This document shows, one piece after another, positions 34,501 to 43,790 of a stretch of DNA of 64,000 bases. The stretch spans positions 1,264,186-1,328,185 of the forward strand of contig BCGN01000007.1 of assembly GCA_001599295.1 (NCBI GenBank), given 5' to 3'. The first letter of the stretch is position 1. Each line of letters opens with the position of its first letter. A program made the position numbers and the translations under genes. This DNA is from Sporopachydermia quercuum. Its lineage: Eukaryota > Ascomycota > Sporopachydermiomycetes > Sporopachydermiales > Sporopachydermiaceae. The notes beneath the pieces were generated by a model. The model did no database searches. It was given only the letters and a program-made list of their open reading frames with translations, and was not told the origin of the DNA.

Positions 34501-37499
34501 TGGATGGTTAAGATGTCCAAAGAGAGTAATATCTGTTCCCCTTTGGGATCACTTTCGCCCGATGCTGAAGCAGCAGAATCAGTAGCTGAAAGTAACGGAT
34601 AGGTCAAAAGTGGTAATAAGTAAACAAGCGATGGCTTGTCAAAGGGTCTATTCTCTGCTAAAATTCTGATTTTGAATAATAAGCGAGCCACTAAGTCGTC
34701 TAGGGGCTCAGCTGTCAATTCTTCCTGATTAGGCAAAGCTATGTCTATTTCAAGTAATCTCAAAATAGCCACGGCAACGAACTTTCTATACGATCCTAAC
34801 CTTAACTCTAAACATTGAGTAGTGATTTTGAGAAACGTGGCTACGGCAAAATTGCCCAAAAGAGACGAAATTCCGCTTTTGAGACCGTCGATTAAACTCT
34901 GCAGGGCCACCTCAAGCCAAAGTTCTGTTCCGTTTTCGGTAATTGCTGCTTGTTCCGCTAACGCGCCGATTATTGCCGTACCGCGGTTAACTCGAATATA
35001 AACGGCATTAATCTCAGCTCGGATTGAAGTTTCCTTAGCTAGTTGTTCCTTTTGCTTTAAGATTTCCTCTTTAGTAAGCTTCTTCCCCTTTGTAGCTCCT
35101 ACCCCGCTTCCATTACCTGTTCGGCCCGCCTTTTTCTTAGCTAACTCCAACCTGAGATTCTCCTCCCATTTCCGGGTCTCGTAATCTTTTCCTGTGGTGT
35201 ATTCGACCTTCTTTACCCCGTTTTCCGACGGGTCAAAAGCTAATTGTCCCTCGGGCGTTTTCCAAATGCGGAGATTGTCTTCCGTTAAGGTATCCAGCCC
35301 GGCCAAACTCAGATCGCTTCGGACTAATTCGGCACACGCCCTGGTGAATGAATCGGGAACAATAAACGAGGCTGTGGCTATAGAGTTTTGGGCCCCTTCA
35401 AAGAGCAAAGCCTCCTGTGGCTTGGCAAGGATCTCGGCCAACGTCTCCAGAATCCTGTTTGTGTTGTCAGTAATTAAATCTTTTGGGTCTAGACCTCCGT
35501 GTTGACACAGACCCGCCCAGCCGGTTTTAACAGAAATCCCTGGCAAATGACAGGCTAATAATGCATAAACATAATCGGCAGCACCGCCGTATTGGGAACT
35601 GCCTGGTTGTGGCTTAGCTAGTAAATAGAGAATAAAGTTGAACTGCTTAAGGGAATGATTGCCAGATACGGTAATAAGATCGGCAGTAAATACTTTGTAT
35701 ACCGCAGAAATAAGGTTGAACCCAAACCCTTGCCGGGACAATGTGGCGTAGCATGTTTGCACACCTTCAATTGCCATTTTGTAAACTTGTTGCGCCACCG
35801 ATTTTCCCGTTAGTACCCAAATCCAAGCGTCGCTATATGCGGCAATGATTTCGGGGCTGATTTCAGAAGACTGTGGCTCAGCATAGACGAATTCGGCAAC
35901 TGCCACTAAAGCATGCAAAAACTCTAATTGGTCTCCAGCAGTAGTTAGTTTTGTATAAACTTTATTATTGAGTAAAAAAGAGCTGGTTGAGCCAATTGCG
36001 GAAAGTGCCAAATTAGATTTTTCTTCTTTAAGCCTGCCGACTCCTAAATGGGAGAGATATAATACTGAATAGGCAGCAGCCACGATCTTATTCTGAACCG
36101 CAGAAAGCGGATTTTCAGCCACAGTCTTCACAGTGGCATTTAATCCGGAATACACAGCATCANTTAATTCTATCCCAGCAGAACTGGAACCAGATTCAGA
36201 ACTGGAGTCTACCCCGCTGATCAGCTTTTCTAAATTGGTAATCCAAACCTTACGCAAATTGAGCTTTTTCTCGGTTACTCCTTTGATGATCACCTCGCTT
36301 TCAACGGGATACTGGTACAAAGTTGCAACAACCGTTTGTAGCACTTGTTCATTAGTCTCTTTCACTGCCACAATAGCTAGAGCCTCAGAAATCGCTTTTC
36401 CCGCTTTTCCGAGCCGAGACTTATATGGAACGTACCCAATAACCTCGGCAAAAAGCATTTTTTGTTCCACACCTGAAATGCGGGCCGCTTTCAATGGCGA
36501 CACAAGCTCATATATAATCGGCTCTGCTTCTGAATCGGGAAGGAAATGTCGGCTTAGGAACACTTTTAGTGTTTGTCCCGCAGAGTGCCGCACCGACTCT
36601 TTACTGCTTTTCAGACATCCGATAAGGGTTCCAAAGGTTTTCCCCTCCATAAGATCAAATGAGGGTAGACTGCTAAATAAAGAAATTGCAGGGTAGCCTA
36701 AAACTACTTCCGGTGCTCTTAATAGTGCTTTATTCAAAGCGGGGGCAATTAGGTTAATGAAATCGTCCCGTGTGACTAAATTCTGCAGCATTGGAGCAAA
36801 GGAATGCACATAACCCGCAGGAGTTGTCTTGGCGTTGACAACAGAAGCCACATATAGTTGTATAAGCCGGGTTCTACTTTCATGTAAGGAGTCCCAGACG
36901 CTCGGAACGGAAGTTTGAATGCGGAGACAAGCGTCTACCAAACAACCGACGGAAGCAGGGGCAACTAGAGATAAGAAAATCGGGAAAGTGTCTGGATATT
37001 TCGTGAGGACGGAGCTAATAGCAGCACTTGTTTTTCTCAACCCCGCGTTCACGGGCCGAGAAGAGGGATCGTTCAGCTTGTCCAACAATGATGATTGTGC
37101 GCTTATAATTAACTTCAAGTGATACACATTGATCTGAGACTCAGCGCATGCAGAAACTAGTAATACGTTTGCCCATTGTAATAATAGCAAAACATCCGTC
37201 TGCGCCACATTCCCTGCGGCGTCTGAAATTTCGGCAAATGCAGAAACAACCCGCCCAAACACTGGGCGTTTAGCATTAATCAATGCTTCTACCATGTCGG
37301 ATGACAGCCGGCGGGTGATTTTGTCTTCATAATGAGAATATAAGGAGAAAACAGTAGTAATAAGTATTACAGCTTCAGTATCAGATACCCCGCTATCTCG
37401 GAAGAGTCCCGCGATATGTCGGAATGCAGGTTCGCGACTTTTCCGAGACGGGTTCAGCAGTTTAAGCCGAATCTCATCAATGGACAATCGTTCCGTCAT
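29322..37499 (-). CDS. GCN1: Gcn1, ribosome-bound HEAT-repeat activator of Gcn2
   Basis: A 2725-residue protein (budding-yeast Gcn1 is 2672) from the ATG at 37499; the frame stays open 30 bp upstream but without an ATG. It is HEAT repeats throughout. The central region resembles the eEF3 HEAT segment: PGHLDTLYVKLYTGTTAAKRR, AAYGIAGLVKGCGL, REGAQFCFQTLSKLLGPYFEPYV, DPEPEVRDTALRAGKFIVKNYA, and LSDTNGRIRLSSLELVGDLLYQVTG, all strongly conserved in Gcn1. The part after about 2050 is where the family binds the RWD domain of Gcn2. Role: with Gcn20 it senses stalled, collided or uncharged-tRNA ribosomes and activates Gcn2, which phosphorylates eIF2alpha. The C-terminal third contains several GLGN insertions (GNGLGN, TGLGNSS, SNGLGNT) absent from the general HEAT pattern and coded with AGGCA words. 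Ns at 30508, 30975 and 36163. Confidence 0.97.
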   Translation of the reverse strand: MTERLSIDEIRLKLLNPSRKSREPAFRHIAGLFRDSGVSDTEAVILITTVFSLYSHYEDKITRRLSSDMVEALINAKRPVFGRVVSAFAEISDAAGNVAQTDVLLLLQWANVLLVSACAESQINVYHLKLIISAQSSLLDKLNDPSSRPVNAGLRKTSAAISSVLTKYPDTFPIFLSLVAPASVGCLVDACLRIQTSVPSVWDSLHESRTRLIQLYVASVVNAKTTPAGYVHSFAPMLQNLVTRDDFINLIAPALNKALLRAPEVVLGYPAISLFSSLPSFDLMEGKTFGTLIGCLKSSKESVRHSAGQTLKVFLSRHFLPDSEAEPIIYELVSPLKAARISGVEQKMLFAEVIGYVPYKSRLGKAGKAISEALAIVAVKETNEQVLQTVVATLYQYPVESEVIIKGVTEKKLNLRKVWITNLEKLISGVDSSSESGSSSAGIELXDAVYSGLNATVKTVAENPLSAVQNKIVAAAYSVLYLSHLGVGRLKEEKSNLALSAIGSTSSFLLNNKVYTKLTTAGDQLEFLHALVAVAEFVYAEPQSSEISPEIIAAYSDAWIWVLTGKSVAQQVYKMAIEGVQTCYATLSRQGFGFNLISAVYKVFTADLITVSGNHSLKQFNFILYLLAKPQPGSSQYGGAADYVYALLACHLPGISVKTGWAGLCQHGGLDPKDLITDNTNRILETLAEILAKPQEALLFEGAQNSIATASFIVPDSFTRACAELVRSDLSLAGLDTLTEDNLRIWKTPEGQLAFDPSENGVKKVEYTTGKDYETRKWEENLRLELAKKKAGRTGNGSGVGATKGKKLTKEEILKQKEQLAKETSIRAEINAVYIRVNRGTAIIGALAEQAAITENGTELWLEVALQSLIDGLKSGISSLLGNFAVATFLKITTQCLELRLGSYRKFVAVAILRLLEIDIALPNQEELTAEPLDDLVARLLFKIRILAENRPFDKPSLVYLLPLLTYPLLSATDSAASASGESDPKGEQILLSLDILTIHSAEIAENRVARSKTLPALLHLLSIRSKAKSARDCFLTLLGSFTEQLSKSEIELLLNGVISPVKMVQTTILEGIEAELDISYLHFVPQIYIASHSLDESVNDLATDVWIENSLKVAPTAPQDLIAYLGNPNEGLRRAVALSITDAVTQIQDYPIGELYSRLIALFREKQASRGPLLDENGLEIKGTKAPRDPWEWRHGVALALTELGLADLLPESETVALFNFALGSLEGSAANGAAADPQSRPGLADPQPEVCTQIQEAAVAIVNKQGFQYTEQIIPNLEMGLGSATSQIKLSAIIIYGSLAKHLAASDPRLNHIITRLLHTLDSPSEKVQTAIAECIAVLVSAISQDVPGHLDTLYVKLYTGTTAAKRRGAAYGIAGLVKGCGLRALAEFGIFTALLDAADDKKDAKKREGAQFCFQTLSKLLGPYFEPYVLELVPTLLTALGDFTAEVRAAASQTTKLIMKHTTHYGVSRLIPLAIQNLDQTAWRAKKGAVQLLGSTAYLDPLQLSASLSSVIPEIVGVLNDSHKEVRTAANLSLQSFGEVIRNPEIKVLVPVLVQAISDPTKYTEGALAALSKTQFAHYIDAPSLAMIIYVVQRALKDRNASIRKKACQLVGNLAVLVDGTDLIPYLPGLVADLQTCISDAVASTTATAARALGLLVEKAGEEQFPRLIPSLMDTLKARNNSGDRLGAGQALAEVVSGLGISRLESLLPDILAGCVSKNSWVKQGFLPLLIFLPACFGTAFQPYLGSTIGPILSGLADPEPEVRDTALRAGKFIVKNYASKSIDLLLPELERGLSDTNGRIRLSSLELVGDLLYQVTGTEVDVNGDGTSWNVTGSGNNPQKLLLEVLGSTKRNKVLAEIFICRSDTFGPVKLAANDIWKTLIANTPKTVKEILSDLISFLVRKLADPNEEIRTIGALALGEIVKRVGDVLDLLIPTLSETLISGDSDTKQGVCVAITELIESTNAENLVAYQSLLISIVKETLIDPSPAVREAGAQTFEALQTELGDDIVDEIVPGLLLMLEGSRGTSGNGLGNESERALLALQEIMATKAEVILPIILPSLLALPMDSVRATALGKLAKVAGDALERKFSTIVNVLIQALGGNGGLGKEDTGLGNSSSETASDDSDAASNALIQVLLSQSNPHTTLQIILALLKNESALKRKIMFQHASEXFKLTQIDYSQYLTECVTTSVLCLGENDEETALYAYFCLDTLIKNQGKDQLEKLVKPVQQALHLTGIAGEELSVFKEGKAKPTALLPIFVQGLMYGSPESRELSAIGMADLITKTSVVGLKPIVPTIAGPLIRTVGERVPSHVKSSIIYALNVLFVXMPLNLKPFMPQLQRTYIKAIGDVSDTTLRQRAVESLGNLVLYLPKVDSLITELITGCRNENSGVRASMMEGLLVVVKNCSGGNKISEGSKVQILGLIESELGNYGLGSNGLGNTAVVFAKLLGTLANTLTLPEAEKIIDSKIFNNENELFGIIGINSFLRYSPRQIIQHNLIDNLVNYLIKAVDSKDIYISDNGVLGIGKLLLCVSGEYYNDTTLPTNNDKAKASDLPSLPKESISLLIDKLAEAMQMPSSNSPDTRRLALVVIRTVARKISALLYPYKTVLGIAIFTCVRENIIPIKLAAEKAYLALFNLVDEESMSTFNTWLNEISDSGKVTTVTSNCGKVIQVRSIKEYTQRVAIRLAAVERERIEAGGDSEAMFSDLYEDEREVWSVGGN

Positions 37500-40288
37500 T
37501 CTGAGCAGGAAAAGACCAAATCTGGACACTTGTGCCGGTATTGTGATAATGCAAATGTACTGACGGTTCGAATGTTTCGGAATATATCATAAGCGATGGT
37601 ATTTGTAAGAGTTTTCAAAAGAAATGGGCGTGCTTTTTCCATCACACATGAAGAATGCTTTATTTATGGTTTATTGATATTTCATACAATGGCACAAATT
37701 TTTCAGTACTGTGGTTTTTGTCTCGAGAGTCTCCTCTTTTTCTCGCTGGAAAGTTTGAGAGGAGACTTACAATTGGGAATCTCGGAAGGGTAATGTTTGT
37801 AAATGTAAGGGATGTACCGGAGATAATTGTAATATCATTGATTCCGATATTCTTTACAAATGAGGTTGGCAATACTTTCCCCAATCAATGATACTTACTT
37901 GCATATTGTTTGTATTCAATGAGCTTAGCAGTATTTAAAGGAATACTTTGAAAATTTTGACACAGAATTGGCTTTTTATCTATTCAGCTGCTTCCCATGC
38001 TACAAAAATAAATGGAACATCATGGCACTGTGGTACACAAGTATTATATTTGTCTCGGACTGCCCATATCAACATCGTGTCTCACGTCCACTTACTGAAA
38101 GCCTCACATACTAGATGTCACATGACTTTGTCATGCAAAATTTTCCAAATAAAAAGCCATTTCCTCCAGATGGTTTCACTTTTCTTTTCAAGAACACCAA
38201 AAATTATGTGACAGTACGCGCAAGTACTTCGGTTTTGTTTTCTTTCCTTATCAACTAAAACAATCGATGAGGAATGACATAGAAAACAGAAGGAGCTTTG
38301 TGTTCCCCTCGGCTTTCAGGCTGGGAGATGTAGAGGTATGCTGGTCTCACCACCTTTAAGCATATGGATGACAATCTGAGGTTGTTTTAAAGGTTGATCA
38401 ACGGTAGTTGGGCAGAGAAGAAGAAGATAAACAGTTAAACATTATATATTATGATTGAGCGAGAACTAGATAGATAAAAGAAGTGTAGGAAGTAGGCAAG
38501 CAATAGTTGTTATATGTTGGATTCAGGGCAATTGATGAGCTAATTATTCACATTTTTGCCAAGGCATTGTAATACTCTGTCCTACTTACATCCACATTTT
38601 TAACCATTCTTTAATGTAAATTTGTTCTCATCATAGAGGAGGCCGAGGAAAATTATCAAAGATTGTGTAATTGTCATCGGCTTATGTCTAAGCAATGCAG
38701 TCCTGTACCTGAATATCTTCACGGTTGTTTCATGGAGGTTTTACTTTCGTCTGATCGAAAATACTACTGAATAATTGTTATACAGCGCTGAATAGTATTC
38801 TACATGTTTATTCCAAGTATAAGTATGATTATCTTAGGGCAGACAAGAAAACCGTCTCTTGTCAATTGACTATATTCTACCACTTACCTAACTACTTTGC
38901 CTTAAACTGGAAAGCATTGAGGACTTTGTCTGGGCAAATCAAACACTACAAAATACTGCCAAATAATGATCGCTTCTTGTCTAATAAGTTAAGTCTAATT
39001 GGTAATAGTATTGAATCCCTCTCCTACGATGCTAACTGACAAGTCGAATAACCTAGGAAGACATGGGACAAATAGATTCACTACTTGGTCTTTGACAAGA
39101 GTATCATATTTTTGATAAGAGTATCAAATTAGCGAATCAAACAGGTACAGTCCAGACAAGCTAAAAGAAAAAAATTAGCTGTCTAGCCTTCCAAGATAAG
39201 GCTGGATTGCAGGGAGGACAGGGCGGTAAATGTTGAGTTTTGTGATGGATCCAGATTGAATGAGCCATGCAGTGTATTACTTCAATGAGCGAGTTGAACG
39301 TACAATCTCACTTGAGAAGGTACACATTCCTATGCATCGTATCTTCCAAGTATTGCCATCTTGTTGACCACCTATTCGTCATTCATGTCGTATATCAACA
39401 GTATTATGTTCAATTGTTACCTTTGTTTTCCTCTCGCGCCCAAACCATGCATAAGCATTGCTGTGTTACATATGCATGATATATGTAATATTCATGCATG
39501 TCCTGTACCCCTTTTTTGACATATTCCTTTTCTCCATCTAGTGAATTTACTTTTTATCTGGACATAAAATATTCCGAAAATCAACTAACAGGATAAGGAG
39601 AGTTCAGATATCAAGAGAAGCAAACACTATTAGGAGAATATTTGAAGATTGAAATGAAAAAATAGTCGTTGGAAGAGTTTACATATATAGTAGTCACTTT
39701 TGTCAATTTTTTTCGATTACCCGTATTATGTTATAGGGTCAGGTCATGCGATGTTACTGTGATATCACAGGATCACTTTCAGGCACAATTCTTATCTACT
39801 AGTGACATTTATATACCATAAAAACTTGTTTATAAGACATTAAACACTAAAACCGACCATAGGACATAAATAAATAATATTAATAAATAATATAAAAAAT
39901 GAATAATAAATAATATAGCGCTGATAATAGGACTCTGATCTGTCAGGACATAATTGGAAGGCAGAAAATCTCTCCGATCTGCAGAATTGAGCATTAAACT
40001 TCAGGCAGTACGACATTCTAATAGACACTGCGATCAAGGCAAATCGACATTTATGACAGCAAATGGAAGTTCATATAGGTGAGAATGTCGTAGTAGAGGT
40101 TGCGATCACCTCATGAGTAGGGCACGTCCTCTACGTCGNCTGTTCTCTTTGCTTAACAGCGTTCTAAGGCCATACCGCCAGCTTATGACCTCTCCATTGA
40201 TCGCATAGACACACTCTGTCCTCCTTTTTCTTCGATTTTCTTTTGCCACTCATCTCATTTGAACCTGTTCTACTGTCTCCAGCATCAT
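37500..40288. other. Intergenic, GCN1 promoter and CTH2-like 3' flank
   Basis: About 2.8 kb. 37590-37890 has overlapping open frames on both strands (to about 78 codons) with no recognised motif. 38280-38410 is more GC-balanced (a GGCTTTCAGGCTGGGAG segment) and could hold a non-coding RNA, but no family is recognised. 38830-39170 repeats the words GACAAG/CTTGTC and GTCTA several times. 39869-39913 holds the AU-rich elements annotated separately. A 7-bp inverted repeat GTAGAGG/CCTCTAC lies at 40093-40099 and 40128-40134. Confidence 0.4.
39869..39913 (-). promoter_or_regulatory. Cluster of three UUAUUUAUU AU-rich elements
   Basis: On the minus strand TTATTTATT occurs three times, at 39869-39877, 39882-39890 and 39905-39913 (written AATAAATAA on the plus strand). 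The cluster lies 376-420 nt past the stop of the Tis11-like gene and on its sense strand, so it is probably in its 3' UTR. I see no plus-strand TTTATT (minus AATAAA) between the stop and the cluster. The nonamer is the classic binding site of this protein family. Confidence 0.55.
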
Positions 40289-41068
40289 CTACTCATCTCC
40301 ATGTTTGAAACAACACCTTGTTCCATACCGACACACACCATTCGTGGAATAGTTGACACATGGCTTGGACTTATATTTCCTTCCCTTGTCAACACGAACC
40401 AGCTCTTGGTTTCCGTGAGCAAACTGACATTTATGTCCATAGGAACATACACCTTTCGTCATGAATTGAGCGCATAGTTCTGTTTTGTATAGACGAACGT
40501 CACACTTGGGTTGCTGCAACCTTCGTAGATTCTCCTCAGTTAATGGGACAATGTGTGTCAAGGATGATGCAGATGTGACAGAGGTTCGAATTCTATGATG
40601 ATTTTGTGTTAAAGTTGATTTAGATGTGGATATATTTGGTGCCAGTGTTGATCTGAGCATGCTGTCAGGTCTTGTGGAGCCTTCTATTTCGACATTTGTG
40701 GGAGTGACATTGGTGTTACTATAAGTGCTGATTCTGGTTGCAAAAGAACAAGAGGGATTTTCTACCTTGTATTCAATTGGCTCGTCTAGAGTAGAGGAAG
40801 AGGCAGTAGAAGAAGGGGTAGATAGTGATGGGATATTACTCACGTTTGGCAGGCACGTTGATGAATTAAATTGATTGTATGCAGGGTAAACACCGTTGTA
40901 ACTGAGTGAGTCGTCATGGACATGTTGCTTTGGAATGAATTCGTCATTATGGGCTAGATTAACATTGAAACCTGACACTTGATCTTTATTAGGCAAGTTT
41001 AGATAGAACTGAACATTCTGTATGTCAGAATTACCTGTAGATGAATAATGTGATAAAGAGATTGTCAT
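40289..41068 (-). CDS. CTH2: Tandem CCCH zinc-finger mRNA-decay protein (Cth1/Cth2, TIS11 family)
   Basis: A 259-residue protein with both fingers at the extreme C-terminus. Finger 1 is C199-x8-C208-x5-C214-x3-H218 with lead YKTELC; finger 2 is C237-x8-C246-x5-C252-x3-H256 with lead YKSKPC. The 18-residue linker and CX8CX5CX3H spacing are exact for the tristetraprolin/Tis11 family. The protein ends only three residues after the last ligand, as in yeast Cth2. The first ~190 residues are S/T/N-rich and disordered. Family role: binds UUAUUUAUU in 3' UTRs and recruits decay factors; in budding yeast Cth2 lowers iron-using proteins during iron shortage. Cth1 and Cth2 cannot be told apart here. AU-rich elements lie in its own 3' flank. 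Confidence 0.92.
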   Translation of the reverse strand: MTISLSHYSSTGNSDIQNVQFYLNLPNKDQVSGFNVNLAHNDEFIPKQHVHDDSLSYNGVYPAYNQFNSSTCLPNVSNIPSLSTPSSTASSSTLDEPIEYKVENPSCSFATRISTYSNTNVTPTNVEIEGSTRPDSMLRSTLAPNISTSKSTLTQNHHRIRTSVTSASSLTHIVPLTEENLRRLQQPKCDVRLYKTELCAQFMTKGVCSYGHKCQFAHGNQELVRVDKGRKYKSKPCVNYSTNGVCRYGTRCCFKHGDE

Positions 41069-43790
41069 AATGCTGAATAATGAATCAAGAGCTAACTATG
41101 GTTATGAAATTTTTATTATAGGATAATAACAATTTATGTTGTTATTGCATTAGTTATGATTTTAGTTCTTCTGATGGCTTGTCTGACTCTTTATCGTGAT
41201 TGTGGTTGATTATAATTATTATTCTGATGGTGTTTTGTTTGTCTAACAGTTTTCCAACACATTTACGCCTTCTTACCTAGGATTTCAATCCCTTACATAA
41301 CAGTGATAAATTCGCACACCTTTAGCATTATCAACAAAACAATCAACAAAACAGTAAACGAAACAAACAAAACAATACTACTATTCCTTTCCTTTTATTC
41401 TTTTATCTTCCTCTCAGGCTTTTATGTAAGGTACTNATTTCCATAGTACACAATATTTTTTGTACGTAACGATTATTATTTATGTCATAGCTTCTCACAA
41501 CTTTTTCAACCCTTTTGCATTATGACAAATGCTGACATTTCAATGGCACTCTATTGCAAAGAAGCTATATACCATTTCATTTTCAGAACTGTACTGCAAT
41601 AAATCATAAGAACTAACAGATGAAAGCTATATATATCATAAAATATTAACCGTTATCAGTAAGTTTTTACTCTCAGTTTTTTATTTTTTTTATATCTTTT
41701 GTCTATCGATCTTCTTTACATTCCAATGTTAGGTCATCAATACTGAAAGAGTCTTCTAGTCATGAATAACGTTTCACGTCAGACTTCACCCTTTCCAGAA
41801 CTTCATCGCGTGTGATGAATTGGGGAAAATTTGAATAGTATGTAGCCTAGCCCTGAGGAGAAGCATATGAGTAAATTATGTGGCAACAATAAGGGGAATT
41901 GAATAGCCTGCCCAGGGTTGAAACAATTATTAGAAGAATGGTTTCTAGTAGGGATAGAAGAGTGTTCGATATGACTCATTGCCAAAGAACAACATTAGTC
42001 TGGTCCAAGGGAATAATTGTCTACGGCTGAATGAATAGATGAGAAGAAACAGACAGCAAGCATACGAACTAATGTCAAGTGAACACACGAGTACATTTCA
42101 CACTCAGTGGTCTAAAACACTAAAGAGCAATAATTGCACCAAATATCCCAACAGATCGCCTGATTTAAAGGTTCTATGAATCCTTGTCGTGGCATTAGAT
42201 ACATACACTGCCCAAGAAAAAATAAAGTAGATTGTAATTTATCCAGTTTTCATTTTTCCGGAACAATAAAATGAGCTCATTAAACAGAACGAACAATTGA
42301 AAAGAATCAATACCGACCGGTAAGAAATAACGCTATACCGTAAACAATGCAAGTGCTCTTCTAATTGATTCCATAGATCACTCATCGAATAATTGACTTT
42401 ATTCTACTAATCGTATCATACTATCTTTATCTTTATCTATTTCACTGATGGACAAGCTGCCTGACAATTCTCAATGTTATCAATAATCAATCAATCAAGC
42501 AAATCACATAACACTTCAATTCTATGTACTTAAGTCTTTGTTCAAATAGGGGTGGCTCACGTCAGAGATTTGGATTATTGGTGTTCAAATAGGTATATAA
42601 AACTAGATATTCCATAACTCCATTAACCTTACGTTGCTTCAAACCTGGTAATCAACCATTTCCCCTGATTGTTCTTCATGATTTCTTGAATGATACGGAA
42701 GAAAAAACGAACCGAAGGTGGGGTTAAGTATATAAACTCAAATCCAAACATAGTAAATGAATGNCAACTAGCCAAATTAAGATTATCACAATCTTCAAAC
42801 CAAAGAAGTAATAATGAAAGCCTAGGCATATAACCCCCATATGACAATTGCCCATTATACCATTATAAAAGGTTTACTTTATTGGGATAGAATTTGTCAC
42901 ACCACGAAAAAAAATCGGAGCTGAGTTTATGAAAATTTGTTCATGGCCCTCTTTAAGCAGGGCTGTTGAATGTTAAAGCCGAATATATGACGAAAGAGGA
43001 AGGTATTCCGAATAGATTTGAAGCTTTAAGTGGAACACTTGAAAACCGAACCGAGTTTTCATTGTAACTTTAGTTACAGAAAACTGAGAGGAAATTTGAG
43101 GGAAGTGGGATGGGATGAGTGAAACTAAAGGCGGAATTGAGGGGAGTGTATTGAGAGATGGCTTACATGGAATGGCGCAAGGCTTGAGGATTACGTGATA
43201 ATAAAAACATTTGTTAACTTTTCCTACTCTACCACTTTATTGGCAATGAACCATGACAATTTAGGTAATCGGAAAAATGAAATAGCATATTTAGGTAATT
43301 CAATGGGTAGTTGACTTAAAATAGAAATCCCACCTTCCTCCCATTATTCCTTTATACTTTGATCCACCAATTCTTCTTCCTTATATAAACAATACTATTG
43401 CATAAATTTCAATATACCGTTGGCATTGTAGTCCTTTTCAATGAAAGTTAGCGCCAATCTCCAAGTGTTCCCAAAACTGCATGTTAATGTTAATTATATT
43501 AAAATATCCTTTTAATTGCATATATTTCCAGTAGAAAACTGCCATATAAAACACTGGTTTTGTATATCGATTTCTCCATTCTTACATTCCTCCACTCCCT
43601 GTAATGAGACTCAAACTTCGCAAACTCAACTTTTTAGTGTTGTTTCCGAAATTTTGTATCATATCCGGTATTCATATTTTTGATCACAGGTATCTTTTTT
43701 CTACCTTTTCTCTCTCTTTTCTCAGGCATCCACTAAATTTGCCCCATCGATCATCCGGAATCACCACACAGACCAAAAATTCGTACAAAC
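41069..43790. other. Long divergent intergenic region, CTH2-like / FMN1
   Basis: About 2.7 kb with both promoters. An A/C-rich AACAAAACAA-type tract at about 41333-41372 would be T/G-rich in the CTH2 leader. A minus-strand frame at 42629-42829 (first ATG at 42829) has ordinary protein-like composition but no recognised motif and an internal N. Ns at 41436 and 42764. No gene is supported. Confidence 0.38.

Noticed and set aside
37596-37891. Overlapping ORFs on both strands in the GCN1 promoter
   Set aside because: No recognised motif, competing frames, and the location fits a promoter.
38403-38412. GGTAGTTGGG as an interstitial telomere repeat
   Set aside because: A single 10-base match without a second unit; about one such match is expected by chance in a window this size.
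40561-40600. GGTTCGAATTC as a tRNA B-box
   Set aside because: It lies within the CTH2-like coding sequence and lacks an A-box and acceptor stem. No tRNA was recognised anywhere in the window.
42629-42829. Minus-strand ORF in the CTH2-FMN1 gap
   Set aside because: Contains an ambiguous base, no motif and no supporting splice sites.
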